Assembly (NCBI RefSeq): GCF_019226825.1
Contig: NZ_CP076643.1
Span: forward strand, 558,001 to 622,000
Direction: 5' to 3'
Length of the DNA: 64,000 bases
Origin: Vibrio ostreae
GTDB taxonomy: Bacteria; Pseudomonadota; Gammaproteobacteria; Enterobacterales; Vibrionaceae
This document shows positions 16,301 through 24,246 of this stretch, piece after piece (the stretch's first letter is position 1; every line of letters begins with the position of its first letter). A program made the translations under genes and the position numbers. The notes beneath the pieces were generated by a model. The model saw only the letters and a program-made list of their open reading frames with translations, ran no database searches and was not told where the DNA came from.

Positions 16301-18009
16301 TGCTCGCCTCCGGTTTTTTCAATCGTCTTCAGAGCGAAATCGGCACCTTGTTTAGTGACCAGAAACCGAACGCTATCGCCTTCTTCCAGACCGCTCAGGT
16401 CAACGTCGTTTCCGACGCTAAAGTTCATTTCACCGGCTTGCCAGTTCCACTCTTTCACCGCTTCGTGATTCACAGTGACCATACCAAAGTCGGCCATCAG
16501 CATGCTGATATTGCCGCGCATCCATACTTCTGCTGCCAATACGCTGTCATCGGCTTTGTAATCGAGAATTTCATAGCCGCCATCGGCGGTTTTCTGTAAC
16601 TCAAACTCAATCGCCTGGCCGGGTTGCAACCGCGATGCGTCAAGGCCTGCGGCCAGATTGAAATTCATCGTCATGCCCGGCCAGTCCCACTCTGGTACAG
16701 GTTGGTGAATGATAGTGACCATGCCGTGATCGGCCATTACATCGCTGATTTCCCCTTTGGCCCAGATCCGGTCGGTATTTTGTGTCTTATCATCCACGCC
16801 GTTGATGCGCGCCAGATCAGCCGACTGACTTGATTCTGAGTCAAGCAGGAAGTGAGCGGAGGTGACAATCCTGTCTTGCTGTGTCAGTCCTTGCAGCACT
16901 TCGGTCTGACCGCCTGCTTCGCGCCCGGCTTCAATTCGTGCCGAGCGATATTTACCTTCTCCCAGCGCTAATACCACCCGGGTCATGCCACCGGAGCGGA
17001 TAACCGCTGAAGACGGTATGGTCAGTACCGATTCTTCGGTCATCGGTTGCAGGGTGATGTTGGCAAACATGTTCGGTTTAAGTTTGTCGTGCGGATTGGC
17101 GAATTTGAGCCTCAGGCGCAGAGTACGGGTTTGCGGGTCGAGAATCGGATAGACATAATCGACTTCTCCCTGCCATTGCTCGCCAGGTAAAGCGCCCAGT
17201 GTCATGAGTGCTTTACTGCCAGATTTGACCCAATGCGACTGGCGCTCAAATACTTCGGCATCGACCCACACCTCGTTCAGCGGACCTGCGCTGATCACGG
17301 CCTGAGCCGGTTGCAGGTAGCCGCCTTGACGAATATTGAGACTGGCGATAACACCATCGGATTTGGCTTTGACCTCAATGAAATCAGAAGCTTTTCCCCG
17401 TCGGACAATGGCTTGAATTTGTGCCCGGTCGACGCCTAGGGTGATGAGACGATCGGTTGCCCCTTTAACTAAACCACTGCGGCCGGTCCGATAAGCGTTG
17501 AGCAGTTCTTGCTGCGCTTTGATTAATTCAGGAGAATAAAGTGTGAATAATACATCGTCTTTGTGGACCTGATCGCCGACTGCATTGACGTTCAGCTGCT
17601 CAACCCAGCCAGCGACCCGCACGTTGGTCTGCCACAGACGACTTTCATCAAATCCGATATAGCCGACAGTGTCTATACTGGGGGATAGGGGACCCATGGC
17701 GACTGGCGCGCTTTTAACCCCGAGATTATTTTCAACCGCTGGATTGATAGTGACGGTACCCGGTGCTTCCTTGGTACCGGTCAGATCCTCGGCATACACT
17801 GGGATTAAATCCATACCCATCGGCGATTTGCCCGGTTTATCCCGTTTGTAGTTCGGATCCATCGGTGCCACCCAGTACAAAGGGTGGTTGCTGGCACTGC
17901 TTGCCTGTGCGCCTGAGCTGTTGTGGCCGTGGCTCACCCAAGACTGGACTCCGTATCCCAACGCGGCGCCGATGACTAGCGCGATTGCCGTTACCTGAAT
18001 TGTTTTCAT
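16297..18009 (-). CDS. cusB: CusB-like RND periplasmic adaptor with two C-terminal CusF-like domains
   Basis: 570 residues, longer than E. coli CusB (about 407) because of the C-terminal extension. An N-terminal anchor/signal is followed by a metal-binding segment in which M50, M64 and M66 (APMDPNY, GKSPMGMDL) match the Cu(I) ligands of CusB. The membrane-fusion core spans about 85-400. Two tandem CusF-like OB domains follow. The first (about 417-485) keeps all four copper-site residues, H435, W443, M446 and M448. The second (about 497-566) keeps H515, W523 and M528 but has G526 where the first methionine should be. It bridges CusA and CusC and probably receives Cu(I)/Ag(I) internally, so no free CusF is needed. 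Co-transcribed with its neighbours. Confidence 0.93.
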   Translation of the reverse strand: MKTIQVTAIALVIGAALGYGVQSWVSHGHNSSGAQASSASNHPLYWVAPMDPNYKRDKPGKSPMGMDLIPVYAEDLTGTKEAPGTVTINPAVENNLGVKSAPVAMGPLSPSIDTVGYIGFDESRLWQTNVRVAGWVEQLNVNAVGDQVHKDDVLFTLYSPELIKAQQELLNAYRTGRSGLVKGATDRLITLGVDRAQIQAIVRRGKASDFIEVKAKSDGVIASLNIRQGGYLQPAQAVISAGPLNEVWVDAEVFERQSHWVKSGSKALMTLGALPGEQWQGEVDYVYPILDPQTRTLRLRLKFANPHDKLKPNMFANITLQPMTEESVLTIPSSAVIRSGGMTRVVLALGEGKYRSARIEAGREAGGQTEVLQGLTQQDRIVTSAHFLLDSESSQSADLARINGVDDKTQNTDRIWAKGEISDVMADHGMVTIIHQPVPEWDWPGMTMNFNLAAGLDASRLQPGQAIEFELQKTADGGYEILDYKADDSVLAAEVWMRGNISMLMADFGMVTVNHEAVKEWNWQAGEMNFSVGNDVDLSGLEEGDSVRFLVTKQGADFALKTIEKTGGEQ

Positions 18010-18011
18010 CG

Positions 18012-19394
18012 TTATTTACCTTGTTGCTGTTGGGCTGGATTAACGGCCAGTGCTGGCTGCGTGACGTGATACGGGTAGCGACTGAGCAGCTCCGCGAGGT
18101 TGTTGTTAACCTGATTCAGGTCGGTCAGCAGGCGCTGATATTCAAGCTGCAGGGCGAGTTCATCATTGCTGGCCATAATCACATCATTAAACTGTGCGGT
18201 ATTGTTCTGATAGCCGCGCTCGACCGCTTTCACTCGTGCTGTTACCTGAGGTAACAAGGTCGACTGATAACGTTGTAGTCGTTGGGTGAGATTGCCGCGC
18301 TCGACGAGAAGCGCATTGACTTTGGCATTCATCTGCATCAACAGGGTGTCTTTTTGTGATTGCGCAGCACCAACCTGATACTGGGCTGCTGACAGGTTAC
18401 GGTCCTGTCGGTTGCCGGTGAACAGCGGCAAATCCATGGTCAGATACGCGCTGATCAGATCGGACGCGGGTTCACCTCGCATGTCATTGGACTGACGGTA
18501 CGCATACATCACCTCAACCCCAAACTGCGGTGAATACGCTTCGCGGGCCAGGTCGACCTGAGTACGGCGTGCCTCAATGGCGCTATCAATCAGGCGTATA
18601 TTAGGGTGGCGACTGAGCTCTGCGTAGTAATGTTGTGACGTGGAAGCGGTCGTCAGCCATTGTTCCAGATAAGACCAGTCGAGCTGGTTACTGGCCTCAA
18701 GCTGAGCAGCGTAACGGAGCCAGTCTGCGCCTAACCATTCTGACAACTGTGCGGTCAGTTTTTGTTGCATCTGCTGATTGGCCTGCAGTTTTTCGTCCAG
18801 GCGTGACACCTGTAACTGGGCGTTAAGCAGATCCTGTGCTTCGCTTTTACCGATGCCGTAGTTGGTCTGGATAAACCGTTCCATATCGGTCAGTAAATAC
18901 CGGTTTTGCTGCATGATGTGATAGGCGGTTTGTTGAAAACCCAGCTCCAGCCAGACGGAGGTCAGGTTATTGATGATGTCCTGTTCTCGGGCCTGAACCC
19001 GCACCACCAGTCCTTGTGCCTGCTGGTTTGCTTGCGTTTGCTGCAAAGCGAGCGTATTTCCGCGTTCGAATTGTTGCATGATGCCCAGTGAAATATTGGT
19101 CATCGGATCTTGGTCAAACTCGAAACTATCGACTGGTAGACCGGTGACACCTACTCTGAGTTTGGGATCCATCAGGGTAGAGTGCGCGACGCCGGTTTGG
19201 CGCATGGCCTCGGCTTCGGTATAAAACTGGCGTCGAATGTTATCGCTGACCAGTGCTGTCTCAATCAGTTGAGTGAGCGTATTGTTTGTCTCTGTGGTGA
19301 CGGCTGATGATGCTGTCTGCGCAGCGTATACAGGCGTCGTCACCCAGCCACAGGCACCAATGGACAGTGCTAAAAGGCATGGTTTGATATTCAT
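18012..19394 (-). CDS. cusC: CusC/TolC-like outer-membrane efflux channel
   Basis: 460 residues from the ATG at 19392-19394, chosen because it gives a clean signal peptide (MNIKPCLLALSIGACGW... ending VYA about residue 24). An ATG eight codons upstream would put charged residues before the signal. The rest shows the two repeated outer-membrane-efflux-protein halves with long coiled-coil segments (e.g. TQANQQAQGLVVRVQAREQD and NTAQFNDVIMASNDELALQ). It provides the outer-membrane exit for the CusAB pump. There is no lipobox cysteine at the signal end, so unlike E. coli CusC it is probably not lipidated. It sits between the metal-ligand-rich small gene and cusB. Confidence 0.88.
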   Translation of the reverse strand: MNIKPCLLALSIGACGWVTTPVYAAQTASSAVTTETNNTLTQLIETALVSDNIRRQFYTEAEAMRQTGVAHSTLMDPKLRVGVTGLPVDSFEFDQDPMTNISLGIMQQFERGNTLALQQTQANQQAQGLVVRVQAREQDIINNLTSVWLELGFQQTAYHIMQQNRYLLTDMERFIQTNYGIGKSEAQDLLNAQLQVSRLDEKLQANQQMQQKLTAQLSEWLGADWLRYAAQLEASNQLDWSYLEQWLTTASTSQHYYAELSRHPNIRLIDSAIEARRTQVDLAREAYSPQFGVEVMYAYRQSNDMRGEPASDLISAYLTMDLPLFTGNRQDRNLSAAQYQVGAAQSQKDTLLMQMNAKVNALLVERGNLTQRLQRYQSTLLPQVTARVKAVERGYQNNTAQFNDVIMASNDELALQLEYQRLLTDLNQVNNNLAELLSRYPYHVTQPALAVNPAQQQQGK

Positions 19395-19509
19395 GGGGTA
19401 ATCCACAACTGGGCGCATCGCTGACGTTAAAGCTCAAGTGGGAGCTGCAGCTATTGCGCACGAATCTTCCTTCGCATCACAGTGCGAAGACCAAAAGGTT
19501 CAGTCGGGA

Positions 19510-19971
19510 TTAAGCTATCGGAGGCCGGTAGAGGGTCTGGATTCGGTTAATAATGCTGCCGTTCGCTGTGGTTGGGGCAACCATCATCACGCTGGACAGA
19601 GATGAAATAGTGCAGGACCCAGATAAAACAGCAGGTACGTTGGTGCAAGTGGTATCACAACACGTGTGGCCCATATCGATATTGTTCGCACTGTCGCAAG
19701 ATGCGGAGTGAACGGTATCTGGTTCTGATTGGCTCATGTGTGACACGGTCATGCTGTGATGCTGTGGTATCTCTGGTTCAATTGCATGATGAGCCGGAGG
19801 GGGCATTAAGGTCTGACTGCTGCACGAGATCATCATCTCATGTGAGGATTGTAATGGTCGGTGTTGCATTGATGCGTCCATCCCCACTGACGCGGAGACA
19901 AAACCAGACACAAGCAGAAATGCCAGTGTCAGTAATGTAATCCAAAGAGTCTGGGTTATGGGTAGCCGCAT
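19510..19971 (-). CDS. Unknown secreted/membrane protein rich in His, Met and Cys, first gene of the copper operon
   Basis: 153 residues. An N-terminal hydrophobic helix (about 8-28) could be a signal peptide or anchor. The rest is unusually rich in metal ligands: Met and His in HEMMISCSSQTLMPPPAHH and HHSMTVSHM, then a cysteine cluster CDSANNIDMGHTCCDTTC near 92-109. I do not recognise a named family. It is the first cistron behind the CueR-type promoter and directly precedes cusC, so a periplasmic copper-binding or copper-sensing role is likely by position. Small His/Met/Cys-rich proteins often head cus/cop operons in Vibrio and Shewanella relatives, but homology cannot be claimed from here. 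The ribosome-binding site is weak. Confidence 0.7.
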   Translation of the reverse strand: MRLPITQTLWITLLTLAFLLVSGFVSASVGMDASMQHRPLQSSHEMMISCSSQTLMPPPAHHAIEPEIPQHHSMTVSHMSQSEPDTVHSASCDSANNIDMGHTCCDTTCTNVPAVLSGSCTISSLSSVMMVAPTTANGSIINRIQTLYRPPIA

Positions 19972-20001
19972 AATGTCATCAATTAAAGCTATATTAACCT
20001 C

Positions 20002-20032
20002 AGTATAGAGCTTCCCCTAGGGGAAAGGTCAA
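20002..20032 (-). promoter_or_regulatory. CueR-type (MerR-family) promoter of the cus operon
   Basis: On the minus strand, -35 TTGACC (20027-20032) and -10 TATACT (20002-20007) are separated by 19 bases. This is the long spacer that MerR-family activators require. Inside it lies ACCTTTC-N7-GGAAGCT, one mismatch per arm from the CueR operator ACCTTCC-N7-GGAAGGT. The start codon of the first gene is about 30 bases downstream. The cueR gene is not in the window. Confidence 0.85.
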
Positions 20033-20153
20033 TAAAAAGAGGCAGAAAAATTGTACATCAATAAACAATATATGGCGGATAAGCGGGTAGGCTCACAGGT
20101 TAGTGTTAGCTTACAGATAACCTGTGAAATTTGCATGTTATGCGCTAATCAGA

Positions 20154-21125
20154 TTATTGATAAGTCATCAGCTGACGTTCATCAAAATACTGCATCATCG
20201 CCTTCTTGGATAAATGAGCGGTATTCTGAATGATGGTCCGGGTCAGATGCGGGGCAAATTTTTCGATAAATTCGTACATGTAATGCTGCAGATAGATATT
20301 TTTGTTGTAGCAAATCCAGGCATAACAGTCAGGTATCAGGCCTTCCAGGGATCGTACTGTAATCGAGTCGCTGATTTGGTGCGTCGCTACCGAGGCGATA
20401 ATGCCCAGGCCGACACCAAGGCTGACATACTCTTTGATGACTTCAGCATCCATGGCGGTTACCACGTAATTTGGCGTCAGACCCGCCTTAGCAAAGGCAC
20501 TGTCGATAGCACTGCGCCCGGTTGATTTTAGCTCGTAGCTGATCAGTTTCTCGTTGGCCAGTTGTTCCAGCGTGATGTTTTGCTGTTTGGCAAGAGGATG
20601 ATCGGACGGAATTATCAGTGCCAGAGACCACTTGTAAGCCGGTAAAATAGCCAGGTCAGTCTGCTCGTCAATATCTTGTGCAACGATAGAAAAGTCATAG
20701 GGCCCAATCGGCAAGGCATTACCACGAGTTTCTGGTTCTATAGTCCCCATATGCAGCGCGACTTTAGGGTATTTCTTCATAAAATGCTGCACGGTTTGCG
20801 GCAACAGAAATTTGGCAATCGCGTTAGTGGTATAGACGTTAAGGCGCCCCATATCCGGTGAGGTGACACTGGCAGAAAGGGCTTTGATCCGCTCTTCGAT
20901 TTCCAGCATCTGGCTGGCTTCGTGAATGATCTGCTTGCCTATTTCGGTCGGGCCGGATAAATGTTTGCCCTGACGCTCAAAAATTTGCACGCCAAGTTCG
21001 TCTTCTAATAAAGCGACTTGTTTACTGATTCCCGGTTGCGAGGTAAACAGCTTGTCTGAAGTTAGAGAAATATTATAACCATTGCGCTGTATCTCGCGGA
21101 TATAGCGTAATTGCTGCAGCTTCAT
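20154..21125 (-). CDS. LysR-family regulator, CysB/Cbl-like
   Basis: 323 residues, the CysB length. It has the winged helix at 1-60 (MKLQQLRYIREI, SQPGISKQVALLEDELG) and a LysR substrate domain with CysB-like features: TNAIAKFLLP, HMGTIEP, STGRSAIDSAFAKAG and VSLGVGLGIIAS. CysB and Cbl control sulfate and organosulfur assimilation, sensing N-acetylserine or adenosine phosphosulfate. No sulfur gene is adjacent, and the DNA-reading helix differs from canonical CysB, so this is probably a paralogue rather than the housekeeping cysB. It is transcribed toward the cus operon but separated from it by the CueR-type promoter. Target genes are unknown. Confidence 0.85.
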   Translation of the reverse strand: MKLQQLRYIREIQRNGYNISLTSDKLFTSQPGISKQVALLEDELGVQIFERQGKHLSGPTEIGKQIIHEASQMLEIEERIKALSASVTSPDMGRLNVYTTNAIAKFLLPQTVQHFMKKYPKVALHMGTIEPETRGNALPIGPYDFSIVAQDIDEQTDLAILPAYKWSLALIIPSDHPLAKQQNITLEQLANEKLISYELKSTGRSAIDSAFAKAGLTPNYVVTAMDAEVIKEYVSLGVGLGIIASVATHQISDSITVRSLEGLIPDCYAWICYNKNIYLQHYMYEFIEKFAPHLTRTIIQNTAHLSKKAMMQYFDERQLMTYQ

Positions 21126-21339
21126 TATGTACTCCCGGGCTACAAAACGATGACGTAACGATCACTTGAGCGATATAGGCCTGTATGGAATGCCTCCATC
21201 AGGCGCTTAGTATACCTTATTCTCTAGAACTTTGAGTGTATTGAGGTATATCAAGCCGTTACGCAGTAGGCGTTAATGGGCCGCAGTGTAAGACGGGCAG
21301 AAAAGCAGAGCAACGATTTTCCCACAATGGCGGGTGGGT

Positions 21340-21489
21340 TTATATCTCGAATTGCTTGTCAAACTCGCGTTGTTCGAGGATATCCTCGATGCGACGGCGG
21401 GTTTGATGCTCACTTAACTTTTTCGGCGTTTCTTCGGTTTCGCTGCTGTCATGTTTACTTGGTGCGGTTTTCTTTGATGGTCGGGCCAT
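21340..21489 (-). CDS. Small PA3496-family putative envelope-integrity protein
   Basis: 49 residues, ATG at 21487-21489, stop at 21340-21342. An excellent AAGGA site lies seven bases upstream of the start. The product begins MARPSKK, has an acidic/basic linker (SSETEETPKK) and ends in RRRIEDILEQREFDKQFEI. That RR-x-IE-D-x-LE-x-R pattern matches my recollection of the short PA3496-type proteins found across gammaproteobacteria, whose function is poorly known. It is shorter than the usual gene-finding cutoff, and a longer spurious frame lies antisense to it. Standing alone between the CysB-like gene and the cold-shock gene, it is probably monocistronic. Confidence 0.7.
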   Translation of the reverse strand: MARPSKKTAPSKHDSSETEETPKKLSEHQTRRRIEDILEQREFDKQFEI

Positions 21490-21945
21490 ACCAATATCCT
21501 TTTGGTTACGATAATGTGATGTTAGCTGAAAATTGGACTGAAACTTTGAAAATTTATCAACACTTTGACAAGCATTGGAGAAATGAGTTTCACTTTTACT
21601 CGTTTGTGAACTGCGTTCTCAATTTCAACAGTGCGTCTGTTAGTCAGAATAGAGCGTCTGAGTAGCAAAGTGCAGCGTACGGGGCTGGTTAAGTGAGTAA
21701 TAAATTAGAAGAGATTGGTAGAGTAGAAATTAGTGAGCTTGATGAGAGGTCGGTTTAGTATTGCTTTTTGCTGGCGCAACAACTGATACCAGTGGCGTTG
21801 CCTGGAAGTTCTTCTGGACATTGATTTCCTGTGATTAAGATAAGCGTAGATCGGGTGAAATGCAGTGGAATAAGAGAGAGGGCGGTACGGGACAGAGTCA
21901 GGGGATTTTGACGCGGCCTGTCGTCAGGCCACGTCCAAGTAATGC
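21490..21945. other. Intergenic region without visible gene
   Basis: About 456 bases between the PA3496-type gene and the cold-shock gene. I see no convincing coding frame. A GC-rich hairpin (21911-21934) lies just downstream of the cold-shock stop but lacks a T-run on either strand. The left end must hold the promoter of the small gene. Confidence 0.5.
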
Positions 21946-22158
21946 TTACAGCGGAGTTACTTGAGTTGCTTGAGGGCCTTTTTTGCCGTCTTCAACGTTG
22001 AAGCTTACTTTCTGACCTTCAGTCAGAGTTTTAAAGCCGTCAGCAACAATTGAGTTGAAGTGAACGAATACGTCACTGCCGCCGTTGTCTTGAGAAATAA
22101 AGCCGAAACCTTTAGTTTCGTTGAACCATTTTACTGAACCAGTGATTTTACCAGACAT
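21946..22158 (-). CDS. CspA-family cold-shock protein
   Basis: 70 residues, a single cold-shock OB domain. RNP1 (KGFGFISQ) and RNP2 (DVFVHF) are intact and the protein ends QATQVTPL. These proteins bind single-stranded RNA and DNA and melt mRNA structure in the cold or during growth changes. The ATG has a GAGGTATCT site just upstream. A leader of about 165 bases separates it from a good -10, as in cold-inducible csp genes, whose long structured leaders control translation. Its exact paralogue name cannot be assigned, since Vibrio genomes carry several. Confidence 0.95.
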   Translation of the reverse strand: MSGKITGSVKWFNETKGFGFISQDNGGSDVFVHFNSIVADGFKTLTEGQKVSFNVEDGKKGPQATQVTPL

Positions 22159-22345
22159 AGATACCTCGGTATTTTAAATTTTTACAATAGATAGTTGACG
22201 CTGACTACGAAAGCTATTGATGGCGTATGAAGAAAAGTTGTCGCAGGTGCTTATACGAAGGGTATCGAAAGGTGTCTGAGAAAAAACTTGTACTTGATGT
22301 TTCATTAATAGCTCTTCGGTGAGAGCTGTCAGCATTATACATAGA
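22159..22345 (-). promoter_or_regulatory. Cold-shock gene promoter and long 5' leader
   Basis: On the minus strand a perfect TATAAT (22334-22339) would place the transcript start near 22327, giving a leader of roughly 165-170 bases. Right at its 5' end is a perfect hairpin, AGCTCT/AGAGCT (22322-22327 and 22310-22315). This fits the structured leaders of cspA-type mRNAs. A 63-codon frame in this stretch is probably not coding. Confidence 0.6.
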
Positions 22346-22645
22346 GTGAGAGGAATAACCAGCATTATTTTTCTCTTCTTAAGGTAATTATTAGCAGCAT
22401 GCGGATATGACCACTCTCTTTATCAATAACAAGACCGCTTTGACCGTGCTATGTCGTTGAGCTGTGGGTATAACGTGTATTCGGCTCGTTGGTTCTTACA
22501 GCTTGGTTCCTCAGCCAGTGAGGGGCACGGTTGTTCCGGTCGTGATTAGTTGTTGCGAGCCGGGCATAAAAGATTCAGAATGCCGCACCTTTTGTTGTGA
22601 TCTGCACAACGCCTGTTTTTTTATTTTAACTATTGAGTATCGACT
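22346..22645. other. Intergenic region upstream of rhlE
   Basis: About 300 bases between divergent genes (cold-shock and rhlE). The right part is probably an rhlE promoter and leader; no coding frame is convincing. Confidence 0.4.
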
Positions 22646-24169
22646 ATGGGTTTTACCTCGTTAGGTTTATCTGCGCCAATTCTGCAAGCCATTCAAGAAA
22701 AAGGCTACACGACACCTTCTCCGATCCAGGAGCAGGCGATTCCTGCCGTGTTAACCGGCCAAGATGTGATGGCAGCAGCGCAAACCGGTACAGGTAAAAC
22801 AGCAGGCTTTACTCTGCCTATTCTGCAACGTTTGTCACAGGGGCCGCGTGTGCGTGGTAACCAAGTGCGAGCGTTGATTCTGACCCCAACCCGTGAACTG
22901 GCCGCTCAGGTACAGGAAAGCGTGTTTACTTATAGCCGTCATCTGCCTTTGAGCAGCGCTTGTGTGTTTGGCGGCGTTAAGATTAACCCGCAAATGCTGC
23001 GCTTGCGTAAAGGGGTCGATGTGCTGGTGGCGACGCCGGGACGTCTGATGGACTTGTATAACCAGAATGCGGTCAAATTTGATCAGCTTGAAATTCTGGT
23101 GTTGGATGAAGCTGACCGTATGCTGGATATGGGCTTTATTCGTGATATTCGTAAAATCATCGATTTGCTGCCGGAAAAACGGCAAAACCTGCTGTTTTCA
23201 GCCACTTTCTCGGATGACATTCGTCAGCTGGCTAAAGAACTGGTGAATCAACCGGTCGAAATTTCGGTCAGCCCGGCGAACTCAACGGCAAAAACGGTTG
23301 AGCAGTTTGTTTATCCGGCAGACGTGAAAAAGAAAGCGCCGATGTTGGTCAAACTGATTAAAGAAGGTGACTGGCATCAGGTGCTGGTGTTTACCCGTAC
23401 TAAACGTGGTGCCAATCGCCTGGCCGCATTCTTAAATGAAGAGGGCATCAAGGCCGCAGCGATTCATGGTAATAAAAGTCAGGGCGCGCGTACGACTGCT
23501 CTGGCTGAGTTTAAATCGAATGATCTGCGCGTGTTAGTGGCGACTGATATCGCGGCACGCGGTATTGATATTCCTCAGCTACCTCAGGTGGTGAACTTTG
23601 AGCTGCCGAATGTGGCGGAAGATTACGTGCACCGTATCGGTCGTACTGGTCGCGCTGGTGAGGCGGGTAAAGCGATTTCTCTGGTGTGTGCGGTTGAAGC
23701 GCCGGACCTGTTTGGGATTGAGCGTTTGATTCAGCAAGTTCTGCCTCGTCTTGAACTGGATGGATTTAAGCCAAGTAATACCGTGCCGGAGTCAAAACTC
23801 GATACTCGCCCGATCAAAGCTAAGAAGCCGAAAAAACCAAAGGTTAGTCAGGCTCAGTCTGGGCAGGGTGAAGCGAAATCAGGTGCACAGCGTCAGCGTC
23901 GTAAGCCAGCCAATGCCTCCGCTAATAAAGGGACGGGTAACAGTAACCGTGGCGCAAACAACAATAGATCGGCTAACACTAGCTCGGGCAGTCATGGCGC
24001 GGGTAACAAACCGTCGTCTCAGTCCAATTCGAAGCTGGGTGGTCAGGCGACTGGTGCGAAGCCAGGCAATAAACCACGTAATGGGGCTGGTCAAGCCAAT
24101 TCAGGCCAGGCTGCCAAACCGAATCGCCGTCGCGCCAGGCCGCGTCAGGATTCAACGCTGCAAGGTTAA
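22646..24169 (+). CDS. rhlE: ATP-dependent DEAD-box RNA helicase RhlE
   Basis: 507 residues. All DEAD-box motifs are visible: the Q motif ([12 protein letters not shown]), motif I AQTGTGKT (about 46-53), Ia PTRELAAQ, motif II DEAD (about 153), motif [24 protein letters not shown] and motif [12 protein letters not shown] (about 330-339). From about residue 380 the protein is a low-complexity tail rich in K, S, N, Q, G and R, typical of RhlE and used for RNA contact. RhlE acts in ribosome assembly and RNA turnover, often in the cold, and it sits divergent from a cold-shock gene. A terminator follows. Confidence 0.95.
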   Translation: MGFTSLGLSAPILQAIQEKGYTTPSPIQEQAIPAVLTGQDVMAAAQTGTGKTAGFTLPILQRLSQGPRVRGNQVRALILTPTRELAAQVQESVFTYSRHLPLSSACVFGGVKINPQMLRLRKGVDVLVATPGRLMDLYNQNAVKFDQLEILVLDEADRMLDMGFIRDIRKIIDLLPEKRQNLLFSATFSDDIRQLAKELVNQPVEISVSPANSTAKTVEQFVYPADVKKKAPMLVKLIKEGDWHQVLVFTRTKRGANRLAAFLNEEGIKAAAIHGNKSQGARTTALAEFKSNDLRVLVATDIAARGIDIPQLPQVVNFELPNVAEDYVHRIGRTGRAGEAGKAISLVCAVEAPDLFGIERLIQQVLPRLELDGFKPSNTVPESKLDTRPIKAKKPKKPKVSQAQSGQGEAKSGAQRQRRKPANASANKGTGNSNRGANNNRSANTSSGSHGAGNKPSSQSNSKLGGQATGAKPGNKPRNGAGQANSGQAAKPNRRRARPRQDSTLQG

Positions 24170-24176
24170 CCTAAGT

Positions 24177-24210
24177 AAAAACGCCAGAGTGAACTCTGGC
24201 GTTTTTTTAC
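24177..24210. terminator. Bidirectional terminator between rhlE and the LtaS-like gene
   Basis: ACGCCAGAGT (24181-24190) pairs with ACTCTGGCGT (24193-24202). A-run before and seven T's after make it work for both converging genes. Confidence 0.92.
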
Positions 24211-24246
24211 CGCTAAACGGCGGCCAGTCGCGGCCTGCATAAGCGG

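Noticed and set aside
21276-21665. 129-codon plus-strand frame
   Set aside because: Antisense to the better supported 49-codon gene, no ribosome-binding site, composition not protein-like.
21911-21934. GC-rich hairpin after the cold-shock gene as a terminator
   Set aside because: Good stem but no T-run on either strand.
22174-22365. 63-codon minus-strand frame upstream of the cold-shock gene
   Set aside because: Contains the -10 box and the 5' leader hairpin; better explained as untranslated leader.
23751-24242. 163-codon plus-strand frame across the rhlE tail
   Set aside because: Out-of-frame reading of the low-complexity RhlE tail, runs through the terminator.
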